Source: Myxococcus eversor (GTDB lineage: Bacteria; Myxococcota; Myxococcia; Myxococcales; Myxococcaceae). From it: DNA of 64,000 nt. A program made the position numbers and the translations under genes. Each line of letters starts with the position of its first letter. Within the stretch, counting starts at the first letter, position 1. Under the pieces are notes generated by a model. The model saw nothing but the letters and a program-made list of their open reading frames with translations, did not search any database and was not told the origin of the DNA. The stretch covers positions 1 through 64,000 of the forward strand of contig NZ_JAAIXY010000018.1 of assembly GCF_010894455.1 (NCBI RefSeq). Reading direction: 5' to 3'. Below, piece after piece: positions 52,411 through 62,436 of this stretch.

Positions 52411-52815
52411 ATGTCAGGCAGCGACAAGCTGGAGTCCACCATCCAGGTGCCACGCGAGGACCGCAAGGGCGCGAAGCTGGTGCTGGAGCGGCCCACCGGA
52501 ACCCTCAACACCGTCGCCATGCGACTGGTCATCAGCGGGAAGATGCAGGGACAGGACCGCCGCCAGCTCCACGCGGACGTCTTCCCCGGCGCCGTCACCG
52601 TTCCCCTGCCCGATGACTTCCTTCCCACCGCCGCCCAGGGTTGGGTGCGCGCGGTGCTCACCGTGGCGGACCCCGTGGGCATGGGCGCCCAGTTCCTCCA
52701 GCGGGCGACGCTCGTCTTCGAGAAGGGCCAGAAGGAAGCCCTCTGGGACGACTTCTCCCTCCAGAAGGGCGCTGGCGCTGACTTCATCACCCTCACCTGG
52801 ACGGTGGTGGAATGA
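52411..52815 (+). CDS. Hypothetical soluble protein
   Basis: A 134-residue beta-rich protein (GTLNTVAMRLVISGKM, VTVPLPDDFLPTAAQG, VRAVLTVADPVGMG) without signal. GGGGGAG precedes the ATG. The stop overlaps the next gene (52812) by 4 bp (ATGA), so they are translated together. No family recognised. Confidence 0.72.
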   Translation: MSGSDKLESTIQVPREDRKGAKLVLERPTGTLNTVAMRLVISGKMQGQDRRQLHADVFPGAVTVPLPDDFLPTAAQGWVRAVLTVADPVGMGAQFLQRATLVFEKGQKEALWDDFSLQKGAGADFITLTWTVVE

Positions 52816-53978
52816 GGGCGCTCCTCGCGCTGCTCCTCCTCTGCGCCTCCACCGCCAGCGCCCAGGACGGCGGCACCCCGGACTCGGGGACCGTGGAGCT
52901 GGACTTCCCCAGCATCCTCCGAGGGGGCTCGGAGACCGCCGCGGGCCTGGACATCGCCACCGCGGGCGAAGTCGTCCACCCCTCCAACCCCTCCGCCCTC
53001 GTCGTCAGCCTGCGCGGCGTGGGAGCGGTGCTCGACGGCACCCAGGCGTCCTTCGCCCTCCAGCTCAACCCCTACCTGCTCACCGACGGCTTCGAGAAGC
53101 TCTACTCAGAGGCCGTCGCCGCGCGCAACGCGTCCGTCATCACCCGCCTGCTCCAGGACACCGCCATCACCCTCGGCATCGGCCAGGACACGCCCTACCC
53201 CGACGGCGTCCCGGAGAAGGGCCGCTTCGCCACGGTGATGGCGGGCCTGTCCGTGGATGTCCTCGGCGAGCGCGGCATCTACGGCGCCGCCTACAACGCG
53301 TGCATCCAGCGCGTCCTCACCGACCCCAGCCTCTACGAGTTCCCCGACAAGCCCCTGCCCGGCGACTTCGTGGACCCGGCCGACTTCGAGAAGGCGCTCG
53401 GCGACTACCGCCTCGCCATGGAGGCCACGCGCCAGGCGGGCATCGCGAAGATTCGCCAAGGCCTCCCCGCCTGCACCCGCGAGACGCGCCAGGCGTCCAC
53501 CGCGCTCTTCGTCTCCGTGGGAGGCCGCTGGGTGACACCCGGGCTCAAGTCCCACGACGGCGACGGTGTCGCCATCCAACGCGGCTTCGGCGCGGCCACG
53601 GTGGAGCTGTTGAGCAGCGCGGACTCCAACCTGGAGGCCGCCATTCAAGTGCGCGTGCTCCAGGAGCGGCAGCGCCCGGAGCTGTCCATGGACAAGTGGG
53701 TGGACGTCGGCCTGTCCTTCGGCGTCGCCTCCCAACGCTTCCAGCTCAAGCTCGAAGCCACCCAGTCACTGTTGAAACTGGGAAACACGGACCAGAGGCG
53801 CGCCAGCGTCGTGGCCACCACCCGCGTCACCGTGGCCGAGCGCTTCACCGTGGGCCTGGGCGTGCAGGGCCAGGGGGAGGACATGGCGGACGCCGTCGGC
53901 CAGATTCGCCCCAGCCTCGTGCTCGACCTGGCGGAGCTGCCCACGCTGCTGCAACCACTCCCGGCGCCTCGCTCCTGA
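52812..53978 (+). CDS. Exported hypothetical protein, possible outer-membrane component
   Basis: A 388-residue protein with a signal peptide (MRALLALLLLCASTASAQDG). A helical middle section and a C-terminal half of amphipathic strands (WVDVGLSFGVASQRFQLKLE, VTVAERFTVGLGVQGQGEDM) suggest an outer-membrane or surface protein. No known family. It ends 28 bp before the end of the giant LamG gene on the opposite strand. Confidence 0.72.
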   Translation: MRALLALLLLCASTASAQDGGTPDSGTVELDFPSILRGGSETAAGLDIATAGEVVHPSNPSALVVSLRGVGAVLDGTQASFALQLNPYLLTDGFEKLYSEAVAARNASVITRLLQDTAITLGIGQDTPYPDGVPEKGRFATVMAGLSVDVLGERGIYGAAYNACIQRVLTDPSLYEFPDKPLPGDFVDPADFEKALGDYRLAMEATRQAGIAKIRQGLPACTRETRQASTALFVSVGGRWVTPGLKSHDGDGVAIQRGFGAATVELLSSADSNLEAAIQVRVLQERQRPELSMDKWVDVGLSFGVASQRFQLKLEATQSLLKLGNTDQRRASVVATTRVTVAERFTVGLGVQGQGEDMADAVGQIRPSLVLDLAELPTLLQPLPAPRS

Positions 53979-54005
53979 CGGCGCCGGGATGCACCGCGGG
54001 GTCCG

Positions 54006-57000
54006 CTAGTTGAGGACCTCGTAGTACAGCGACAGGTACCTGGTGACCTGCTCCGCTTGCGGCAGCAGCTCCGGCAGGTAGCGCTGGAGCGCCTGCCGCG
54101 TCGCTTCCGCGAGCCTCGCCTGACTGCCCAGGTGCTCGCGGACGTAGGGCTCCAGCCGCTGGATGAGCTCGTAGTTGCTGGAGATGTTCTCCGCCCGCAT
54201 CGCCTTCTCCAACGGAAGCTCGTTGCGAAGCGGAACCGCGGGCAGCAGGCGACTGATGAACGTCACGCGGTGGAGGATGCGCCAGCACGGCGGCGCCTTC
54301 TCCGACTGCCTCGCCTGCCTCAGCGCCAGCGCGTTGGGCTCGCTGGACTGCTCCAGCCAGATGGGGTCGATGACCTTGCGGAACAGGTCATCGAAGTTCC
54401 GCCGGTCCGTGTCCAGGTAGAAGCTCATGAAGCGGTACGCATCCACCTTGCCCGGCACCAGCACCGGCTGGTTGTTGCCGTCGTAGACGGGCCCGTTGTC
54501 GTCGTACTCCTGGATGTTCGCCGGCAGGCCCAGCGACAGGTTCAACCCGAAGGAGCGGCTGGCCTCGCTGCTCTTCGCGCGGGTGAAGGTCTGCCCTCCC
54601 CCGAAGGCCGCATCCACCTGCCCTCCCACGGTGATGCCAAAGAGCTCCACGTTCAATCCAACATGGAGCTCGCCCGACACGTTGAAGGAGAAGTGTCCAT
54701 TGTGGCTCTCCGTCACCACGTCCGTCGTCTCCGTGGTCTCCGCGAAGAAGCCGCCCTGCACCGTCCACACGTACGTGTTGCACAGGTTGCGCTTGGCGAA
54801 GGCGCGCGCCGTCGCCTCCGTGTCTCCCGAGGGCATCGCCGGCTCCGGCACCTCGCCAATCACGCTCGCCAGCACCCGCGAGGCATTGTCGACCACCTCG
54901 TTCACTCCGGCCTGCACCAGGTTGCTGCCCGTGGAGAAGGCCCGGTAGCGGTGCAGCTCCCGCTGCTCCTCCTGGAGGATGCGGCGCTTGAGGGCGTAGG
55001 CCTCGCGCGGCTTGTAGTAGGAGTACTCGCCGTAGCCGGCGGCCATGGAGTAGTCGGGGTCCATCACCTTGCCCGTCGATGAGAAGCCGATGCAACCGTC
55101 GAGCGTGCCCTGCTTGGTGTAGAGCGGATTGATGGGGAAGGTGAGCAGGTTCCAATCCCTCGGGATGTCGGGGTTGGGCACCATGCGGTAGCCCACCAGC
55201 GCGCGGTTGTGCTCCAGGCGCAGTGAGTACACGTCCGCCGTCTCCGACTGCACCAGCGCGAAGCCCACGTTGGAGGGGACGATGCGCCGCTCCATCTCCG
55301 GGCCCCGGGGCGTCTTCGTGGACTCCCAGTTCCCCACCAGCGACACGGCCATGTTCCGCGACATGCGCTGGCCCCTGCCCTGGCTGCCCTCGTTCACCCA
55401 GCCGCCGGACAGCTCCGTGCGCAAGGAGAGCCCCGCCTCCACATTCACCTTCGCCATCGGCGCGGACGTGCCGATGCCCATCGGCGCGGTGATGAGCTTC
55501 ACCTCCAGCTCGGCGGCGAGGAGCGAGCTGAGCGTGAGGCTGCCCATCATGCTCGACTCCGCCGAGGCGGAGACGGTCGTCATCACATCATCGGCCTGGA
55601 CGAACTCCACGCGGGACAGGTCCGCGGGCACCTCGCCGGTGTACTCAATCACGCCCGCCGTCAGGTTCTCCGAGGGCACGGGCGGCGCCCCCTCCACGTA
55701 GCCGATGACCTGCGGCGCGAACTGCGCCTGACTCACCCACTCCGTGACGAGGTTGCCCACCTTGTAGCCCGTCACCAGGTACCACCCGCCGGAGTAGATG
55801 AAGGAGTACGCGCGCTTCATCGTCCCGCGCATGCCTCCCGTCGCGTCCCGCTGCAGGTCTCCATACTCGGCGACGCCGGGCATGCCCTGGATGGGCGCGT
55901 GGAACGGCGTGCGCACGCTCGCCAGCGCCGAGCGCACCCGGGCCGTGTCGTTGGACACCGGCGCGGTGCTCAACTGGGGGACGGGGCGGTTGACCGCCCG
56001 AGGCAGCTCCAGGTGGTTGCCGCGCAGGCCATTGTCGTTGATGCGCGAGGAGTCCGGCCGCGTCGAGTCCAGGTCGAACGTGTAGTACGCGACCAGGTCC
56101 GCCTTCTCACCCTTGAGCCGGGTGAAGAGGTTGTCGAGCACCTGCTCCTCGCTGCGCAGCGTGTCCCAGATGCGCACCTCCTCCAGCTCGCCCTTGTAGG
56201 GGGCCTGGACCTTTTCGCCGTTCCACACACCGCCCAGGCTCAAGCCCGCGCCCACGCGGGGGAGGCTCGCGACCTCCGTGCTGGTGGAGGAGAGCGACTG
56301 GAGCGCGATGCCCTTGCCATTCACATACATCCAGACCTGACTGCCCGCGGGGTTGGGGGACTTCACCCGGGTGGCGCCGCGCAGGCGCGCTGGATACGAC
56401 TCGCTGTCGTCCAGGGTGACGTTGCCCTCCCGTTCCGGGAAGCGCCACCGCGCCACCAGCCCGGAGTCCCGAGGCTTGAGGGCGACTCCGAGCTGCGCGG
56501 GGTCCAGCGCCCGGCTCCACACGCGCACCTCGGCCAGCGTGCCGGTGAGGCCGTAGGTGTCCGTGCCCTCCGTCATCTTCCCGATGAGGAACGGGCCCGC
56601 GTGGCCCCGGGGGTCCGCGTCCGTGTACTGCGAGCCGCCCTCGTCCCGTCCATCGATGTAGAAGCGCAGGTCGTCCCACTCCTTCACCTCGATGCTGTCC
56701 AGCACCTCGAAGGACTGCCCCGCGATTTCCCGCGTCACCTTCTTCTCGGTGTGGCTGGTGCCGGCCTTGCGCACCACCGCGACGCGGTGGAACGTGTTCT
56801 CCTTCACCTTGCCCGTGGAGAAGACCTCACGGCGCGAGCCCTTCGACTCGAAGGTGAAGGACAGCCGCCCGTCCTCGGTGATGCTCAGCAGATACGGCAC
56901 CTCCTGCCCGCTGCCGTCTCCGACACCGCCCTTGCCCACCAGGGGCTGGCGCCGGCCCAGCGGCCCCACGGCGAGGAACACCTCCAGCGTCAGGTCCCCG

Positions 57001-60000
57001 GTGAGCTGCAAGGCATCCGCGTGGGCCACCTCCAGCCACGCCCCCGGGCGGAGCTGGACGCCCCAGGACTGCTGGAAGGCGAACGCGACATGACGCCAGC
57101 TCCCCACGGGGAAGGACTCCTGGCTGATGACGTAGGAGTCGCCGACGCCCGCGAGCAGCCTGAAGCCCGCGTCGATGGGCGACTTCACGAAGGTCGGAGT
57201 CCCGCTGACGTCGCAGTGGAACTGGCGTCCCGTCACGTCGCGCACCCGCGTGTCGTTGAAGCCCCAGCACGCCAGGAGCCCCGCCTCGCTGCCCTGCATG
57301 CGCAGGCCCTTCTTCTGCTCGATGACCGTCGCGGCCAGCGCGCTGTTCCAGACCCGCACCTCGTCCAGCGCGCACGTCGCGGGAGTCGCCAGGGCCTCGT
57401 CCTCGACCTCGTCGCCCAGCCCCCCCAGGCCCCACGCGCCTTCGCCCGTGTAGTCCTTCCCACGCGTGGAGCGGCGCACCTCCTTGCCGTCGCGGTAGAG
57501 GATGACGAGGCCCGTCAGCGCCTTGAACGTGAAGGCGTAGTGGTGCCACTCCATGTCGGCGACGGAGGTCTCCACCAGCGCCACGCCGTTCTGCATGGAC
57601 AGCACCAGGCTGTTCTGCGCGTTGAGGACGAGTGACAGCCGGTCCCCGTCATCCGAGTGGGTGGACCCATGGAACAGCACGCACCCGGGCACGTTGTTCT
57701 TCGTGCGCTTGAGCCACAGCTCCACGGAGAAGTCCTTCTTCGCCAGCGGCAGCCCGTCCCCGCAGCGCACGTACGTCTCGCCATCCAGCGACAGCGCGGA
57801 GCGCACCTCCTTGTCCTTCCCCTTCACGAGCGAGAGCTGGTACTCCAGCGGCGCCGACGGACTGACCAGGGAGTCCAAAGGCGACGTCTCGAAGGTCGGC
57901 GTGCCGACGTACGTCCCGCCCGACTGGCCCCCTTCGAGCGCGATGTCCCGGGCCTCCTCCTCCACGAAGTGCCAGCAGGCCAGGAGCCCCGACGCGTCCC
58001 CCTCCACCCGGAGCGCCTGGTCGGCGACGATGGACTGGACGTCGCGGGCATGGTCCCACACGCGCACCTCGTCCACGAGGCACGTGGACGCGGTGGTGAT
58101 TTCCCCGTCGAGCACCTCCGCGCCCAGAATCAGCTCGCCCTCTCCCGAGTAGGCCTCCGACAGCGTCTTGCCCGCCACCTTCTTGCCATCCAGATACAGG
58201 ACGGCCTCCCGGCTGTCGGCATCGTGGGTGAGGGCGACGTGGTGCCACGTCGTGTCCTTCACCGCCGTCGACGAGGTGAGGGTGTCCTTGCCGAAGCGGC
58301 AGACCAGCTTCCCGCTCGCGTCGAAGGAGAGCAGCAGGCGCTGGTTCACCGTCGTGGACGGGACGCCTTGGGCGAGCAGCGTCTCCGCCACGGTGGTCTT
58401 CTTGCGCATCAACCGCGCCTCGAGCGTGAAGTCGACGCCGGCCAGCACCAGCTCGTCCCCGAAGCGCACGTACGTCTTTCCATCCAGCACGAGCGCCAGG
58501 TTGCTGGACTCCGACGTGCGCGCCGCCGGGGCACACGCGAGCACCACCGCCGACGCGTCCACCGACTTCGGCATGAGCCAGGCCTCCAGCGTCACGTCGC
58601 CCTGGAGGGCCAGGGGCGTCGTGTCCAGTCCGGCCGGCGAGGCCACGTAGTGTTGGAGCCCATCGAAGGAGAGGTCTCGCCCCGGGACGTCGCCGTGCCA
58701 GCGACCCGACGAGGTGCCCAGCACCTGCTTCGCGGCGCCGTTGACCAGCGGCTGCGTGGAGAGCGTGGGCACCGGACGCAGCCACAGCGAGCCCTTCGAG
58801 AGCAGCGCGCCCGGCAGGTCCGACGTCGCCCGCGAGTAGTCATAGGGCAGGAAGCGCACGCGCTGGCCAGCGGTGAGCGGGCCCTGGGGCGCGACCTTCA
58901 CGGTGAGCTGCGTGGACTTGGGGGGAATGGCCTTGTTCACCTGGAGCACCTCCGAGCCCACCTCGATGCGGTCTCCGTTCGCCAGGGAGCGCTGGGTGCC
59001 TTTCGCGAGCGTGAGCGTGGTGCCGCTGTGTGAGGCCACGGTGCCCAGGAACTCGGGGTGGGCCTGTCCGGAGAGCACCTCCGCGAGCAGCTTCGGCGCG
59101 CGGGGCGCCTCGGGCCAGACCTCCGTGTATCCGCCGGCCTTCAAGGTCAACGCGCAGCGGTCGTTGCTGGAGCCGTTGGCGAGCGTGACGTCCACGGCTC
59201 CCAGGTCCGTGCCCGCGCTGGTGGCGACGAGCGTGAGCCCCTGCGTCGCATCCCCGAGCCGCACCACCTCGCGGGTGACGGAGGGCTCGTAGTAGGCGGC
59301 CAGGAATTCTCCGTCGACCGAGCCACGGAAGTAGAGGATGACCTGGCCGGTGGAGCTGTCGAGGAGGAAGGGCGTGGAGGACGTCTCCGCGAAGGCCAGC
59401 AGCGCGCCCGCCACGGGGAGCCCCCGGCAATCCACGGACAAGAGCTTCATGCGCAGGGACACCTCGCTGCCCTTCGCGCCCAGCGTCAGTCGCGCCAGCT
59501 CCATGCGCGCCTCGGCCTGGGTCTGCTCGGCGGCGGTCCGTTGCAGCTCCAGGTCCGCCAGCTCCGTGCGCGTCTTGGCGCGCAGCGCGGCCAGGTTCTC
59601 GCACGGCTCGACGGACACGATGCGGCAGGCGGAAGCGGACGACCCCAAGGCCTTGGTGAAGCCCAGCGTTCCGTTGGATGAGCGCTGGAGGTACTCGTCC
59701 TTGTGGGCCGGGTGACCACTGCCCGCGTTGACCACGCGGAGCGCCTGGTAGTGCTCCGTCGCGCCCGTGCGCATCCAGGTCCAGTTCGTCTTCGTGGTTT
59801 TCTGGACGAAGCCCGTGGACTGCCACTCCAGGTACATCTGGCTCTTTCGGTTCTGGAGGAGGTAGCCGCCCTTGTCCGGAGAGGGCACGAAGCGCCACTG
59901 ACGAAACTCGGTGGCCATGGCGGCGTTCTGCGCGGCCGCGGTGACGGGGGAGCCGTCGCGGACCTCGGTGACGCCGATGTAGTAGTCGTCGCTCTGGATG

Positions 60001-62108
60001 TGGAGGTGGAACCAGTACAGGTGAATCAGGAGGTTCCCATCGGGCGTGGGTTTCTCCAGGGCGGCCAGCAGCTTCCGAGCGGCGATGAGCTGGGCGTCGA
60101 GGTCCCGCACTGAAGTTTCCGCATTGGAGAGGTTGGTCTCGGCCTTCTTTATCTCCTTGTCCGTTCCATTCTTCTCGGGGGCCGCGAGCCACGGCAGCGT
60201 GGCGACGTCCTGCATCTGCGCGAGGTGGCCGTCCTGGGACACGGCGAAGTCGAGCACCGCGGCGTACTCCTGGCGCGTGGGGCTGCCCTTGGGCGAAGCC
60301 CCCCCTGTCGCGAAGGAGAGCATCACCCGGGCCTGTCGCTTCTGCGGCTCCCCGCTCCGACTGTCGCCGCTGCCCGTCGTCTCCTGCTGGTAGTAGAGCA
60401 GCGCCGCCATGCCGGAGGTGACCTTGCGCCCCTTGAGGGCGAAGCTGTCCCGACGCAGCGAGGGCCGCTCACCCACCGGCGCGCCCGACGTCACCCAGGT
60501 GGGCCCGCCCGTGGCCGTGCCGTGCTGGAGGTTGTCGGTCTGGTCATACAGCGTGACGCCCCTGCCTTCGTCGAAGCGGTAGTAGGCGACGAGCCCCGGC
60601 TCCTGGCCCACCAGCCGGAAGCCCTTGTCCCGCGACAGCTCCGCCGCGTCGCGCACGCGCTCCCAGAGGCGCACCTCGTCAATCACGCCCGCGAAGCACT
60701 CCGAGACCGTGTCCTTCGTGAGGGCGGCGCCGATGAGGAGCGCCTGCGTCGTGTCGGCCTCGAAGGTCAGCGCCGTGGAGCCGGAGGGCGCGCCGTTCAG
60801 ATAGAAGCGGGCCGTCGCACCGTCATAGGTGACGGCGATGTGGTGGAACCTGCCCGCGGTGACGGCGTCCGTGGACGTGGCGGTGACCGTCGTCCCAGAG
60901 ACCTCATGGCGCAGGCGCAGCTTCCCATTCGTGAGGATGGCCAACTCGTAGCTGCCCGCCCCCGTGTCGGATTGTTTGCGCAGCAGCGTCAACGGCGTGG
61001 CCCGTCCAGTCGCCGTCGGCTGGACCCAGAGCTCCAGCGTGTACTTCCTGCCCTTGAAGGCGAGCGCCGGTGAGGCGGGGATACGCACGAAGTCGTCCGT
61101 GCCGTCGAACGACAGCGCTGCCTCGGCGAAGTCGCGCTCCGGCAGGAGCGGCACCAGCTCCTCGTCCGTGAAGGGGCAGGTCCCTGGGGTGCGCTCCAGG
61201 ACGGCGCCCTGATATCTCGGGTCGGGACTGGTGTAGAGCAGCGAGCCCTGCGTGTTGAACAGCCCGTCCTCGGCCTGCTCCACGTTGAAGGTGTCGATGC
61301 GCTTGGACACGTCGTTGAGGCAGAAGAACTGCCAGCGGCACAGGCCGGCGATTTGCGTGGGCAGCAGGGTGACGGCGAAGCGCCCCTTCGTGGCATTGCG
61401 GATGAACGACAGCTCCTGGGTCGGCTCATGGAAGGGTCTGCCATCCATGTCCTCGGTGCCCAGGGTGTCCGTCTGGCTGGCGGGGAGCGTCCTGTGCCGG
61501 CTGCGGCGATAACGGACCTCCATGCAGGGCTGGAGCTCCGAGCCGGACAGCACGAAGCGGTCGCACAGCACGGTGTCGCGCGTCAGCGGAACCTTGGAGC
61601 CGTCCTCCGCGCGCACGTAGTCCACGCGAGAGCGGTCCGCCGAGGACCCACCCCCGCTGAGCGCGAACACCGCGTCCGGGTGCACCTCATGGATGGCCTG
61701 ACGGAAGAGGAAGATGTGCTTGCCATCCGAGAGGACCTGGAACGGAACGGCCCCCGTGGTGAGTCGGGCGGTGGTGGAGAGGAAGGGGTCCATCTCCTCG
61801 GCGGACAGGTCCTCGGAGGCCCCCTCGCGTCCTCCCTTCTTGACGACGGGCATGCGCGTGGCGCCCGCCGTCGCGAAGCCGACCTCTTCGATTTCAGAGG
61901 GGAAGCGAAGGACGGAGGGCTCCTCGCTCCAGTAGTTGACGTCGAGTTCGCCTCGGGCCTCGTCGGGAGTGTCGAGCGCGAGCACGGAATAGTGGATGAC
62001 CCGTTGCGCATCGAGGGCGAAGGAGACCACGGTGCCGTTATGCCGGACCATGGTGGTGAAGTAATAGGTTTGGTCGACATACGTCTTCATCAAACGTTGG
62101 TCTGGCAT
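54006..62108 (-). CDS. Giant multi-LamG-domain protein (2,700 residues)
   Basis: A single 2,700-residue frame. Residues 1-340 form a mixed region; LamG/concanavalin-like domains then occur at about 345-535, 1150-1225, 1225-1355, 1440-1650 and 1690-2000 (the last with a sixth half-domain), each with LSFDGTDDFVRI- and EVRVWDHARD-type ends. Between 655 and 880 a coiled coil flanks a ricin-like QWRFVPSPDKGGYLLQN module. The C-terminal quarter (2000-2700) has two Ser/Thr/Gly-rich amphipathic beta stretches (about 2173-2236 and 2450-2545). No signal peptide, transmembrane helix or lipobox was seen. ATG 62108 follows AGGAAC at a long distance. Carbohydrate-binding and possible surface or secreted roles are inferred. 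Confidence 0.88.
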   Translation of the reverse strand: MPDQRLMKTYVDQTYYFTTMVRHNGTVVSFALDAQRVIHYSVLALDTPDEARGELDVNYWSEEPSVLRFPSEIEEVGFATAGATRMPVVKKGGREGASEDLSAEEMDPFLSTTARLTTGAVPFQVLSDGKHIFLFRQAIHEVHPDAVFALSGGGSSADRSRVDYVRAEDGSKVPLTRDTVLCDRFVLSGSELQPCMEVRYRRSRHRTLPASQTDTLGTEDMDGRPFHEPTQELSFIRNATKGRFAVTLLPTQIAGLCRWQFFCLNDVSKRIDTFNVEQAEDGLFNTQGSLLYTSPDPRYQGAVLERTPGTCPFTDEELVPLLPERDFAEAALSFDGTDDFVRIPASPALAFKGRKYTLELWVQPTATGRATPLTLLRKQSDTGAGSYELAILTNGKLRLRHEVSGTTVTATSTDAVTAGRFHHIAVTYDGATARFYLNGAPSGSTALTFEADTTQALLIGAALTKDTVSECFAGVIDEVRLWERVRDAAELSRDKGFRLVGQEPGLVAYYRFDEGRGVTLYDQTDNLQHGTATGGPTWVTSGAPVGERPSLRRDSFALKGRKVTSGMAALLYYQQETTGSGDSRSGEPQKRQARVMLSFATGGASPKGSPTRQEYAAVLDFAVSQDGHLAQMQDVATLPWLAAPEKNGTDKEIKKAETNLSNAETSVRDLDAQLIAARKLLAALEKPTPDGNLLIHLYWFHLHIQSDDYYIGVTEVRDGSPVTAAAQNAAMATEFRQWRFVPSPDKGGYLLQNRKSQMYLEWQSTGFVQKTTKTNWTWMRTGATEHYQALRVVNAGSGHPAHKDEYLQRSSNGTLGFTKALGSSASACRIVSVEPCENLAALRAKTRTELADLELQRTAAEQTQAEARMELARLTLGAKGSEVSLRMKLLSVDCRGLPVAGALLAFAETSSTPFLLDSSTGQVILYFRGSVDGEFLAAYYEPSVTREVVRLGDATQGLTLVATSAGTDLGAVDVTLANGSSNDRCALTLKAGGYTEVWPEAPRAPKLLAEVLSGQAHPEFLGTVASHSGTTLTLAKGTQRSLANGDRIEVGSEVLQVNKAIPPKSTQLTVKVAPQGPLTAGQRVRFLPYDYSRATSDLPGALLSKGSLWLRPVPTLSTQPLVNGAAKQVLGTSSGRWHGDVPGRDLSFDGLQHYVASPAGLDTTPLALQGDVTLEAWLMPKSVDASAVVLACAPAARTSESSNLALVLDGKTYVRFGDELVLAGVDFTLEARLMRKKTTVAETLLAQGVPSTTVNQRLLLSFDASGKLVCRFGKDTLTSSTAVKDTTWHHVALTHDADSREAVLYLDGKKVAGKTLSEAYSGEGELILGAEVLDGEITTASTCLVDEVRVWDHARDVQSIVADQALRVEGDASGLLACWHFVEEEARDIALEGGQSGGTYVGTPTFETSPLDSLVSPSAPLEYQLSLVKGKDKEVRSALSLDGETYVRCGDGLPLAKKDFSVELWLKRTKNNVPGCVLFHGSTHSDDGDRLSLVLNAQNSLVLSMQNGVALVETSVADMEWHHYAFTFKALTGLVILYRDGKEVRRSTRGKDYTGEGAWGLGGLGDEVEDEALATPATCALDEVRVWNSALAATVIEQKKGLRMQGSEAGLLACWGFNDTRVRDVTGRQFHCDVSGTPTFVKSPIDAGFRLLAGVGDSYVISQESFPVGSWRHVAFAFQQSWGVQLRPGAWLEVAHADALQLTGDLTLEVFLAVGPLGRRQPLVGKGGVGDGSGQEVPYLLSITEDGRLSFTFESKGSRREVFSTGKVKENTFHRVAVVRKAGTSHTEKKVTREIAGQSFEVLDSIEVKEWDDLRFYIDGRDEGGSQYTDADPRGHAGPFLIGKMTEGTDTYGLTGTLAEVRVWSRALDPAQLGVALKPRDSGLVARWRFPEREGNVTLDDSESYPARLRGATRVKSPNPAGSQVWMYVNGKGIALQSLSSTSTEVASLPRVGAGLSLGGVWNGEKVQAPYKGELEEVRIWDTLRSEEQVLDNLFTRLKGEKADLVAYYTFDLDSTRPDSSRINDNGLRGNHLELPRAVNRPVPQLSTAPVSNDTARVRSALASVRTPFHAPIQGMPGVAEYGDLQRDATGGMRGTMKRAYSFIYSGGWYLVTGYKVGNLVTEWVSQAQFAPQVIGYVEGAPPVPSENLTAGVIEYTGEVPADLSRVEFVQADDVMTTVSASAESSMMGSLTLSSLLAAELEVKLITAPMGIGTSAPMAKVNVEAGLSLRTELSGGWVNEGSQGRGQRMSRNMAVSLVGNWESTKTPRGPEMERRIVPSNVGFALVQSETADVYSLRLEHNRALVGYRMVPNPDIPRDWNLLTFPINPLYTKQGTLDGCIGFSSTGKVMDPDYSMAAGYGEYSYYKPREAYALKRRILQEEQRELHRYRAFSTGSNLVQAGVNEVVDNASRVLASVIGEVPEPAMPSGDTEATARAFAKRNLCNTYVWTVQGGFFAETTETTDVVTESHNGHFSFNVSGELHVGLNVELFGITVGGQVDAAFGGGQTFTRAKSSEASRSFGLNLSLGLPANIQEYDDNGPVYDGNNQPVLVPGKVDAYRFMSFYLDTDRRNFDDLFRKVIDPIWLEQSSEPNALALRQARQSEKAPPCWRILHRVTFISRLLPAVPLRNELPLEKAMRAENISSNYELIQRLEPYVREHLGSQARLAEATRQALQRYLPELLPQAEQVTRYLSLYYEVLN

Positions 62109-62248
62109 GAGCTGGGTTCCTGAAGACGCGCGTCCGCGAGCGTCGGCGCGCGCTCCTGATGTGATGGCGGATGTGGGGTGCTGAAGTCAGCGCATGAGCA
62201 CGCATCGTGCCGACGTCCGCCGCGCGGTATCCGTGCCAATCAATTGCG

Positions 62249-62325
62249 CGCGAACACGGTACGACGAAGCGCTGACACGTCAGCGTGAGCGGCGTGTTCG
62301 TGTTCGCGAATCACTGACACGTCAG
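62249..62325. promoter_or_regulatory. Nested dyad element upstream of the giant gene
   Basis: Three elements: a perfect 10-bp inverted repeat CGCGAACACG (62249-62258) / CGTGTTCGCG (62299-62308) encloses the dyad CGCTGACACGTCAGCG (62270-62285, 7-bp arms); a second dyad CTGACACGTCAG (62314-62325) lies beyond. The two CTGACACGTCAG cores are 42 bp apart, four helical turns, on the same face. The element is 140-220 bp upstream of the giant gene and on the other side of mobA's 3' end, so it is likely an operator for the giant gene. Confidence 0.5.
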
Positions 62326-62436
62326 CGTGAATGACGTGACGCGAGCGCCGTCGATGCGCGTTGCCCCGGGTCTGGAAAGGCCCTCCAGGCGAGGCAATGA
62401 CACCCATGGATGGAGCGTGTCTGTCTCAGGTGAGGA

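Noticed and set aside
55899-57635. 578-codon plus-strand frame within the giant LamG gene
   Set aside because: Opposite-strand shadow; the minus frame has consecutive LamG motifs along its full length.
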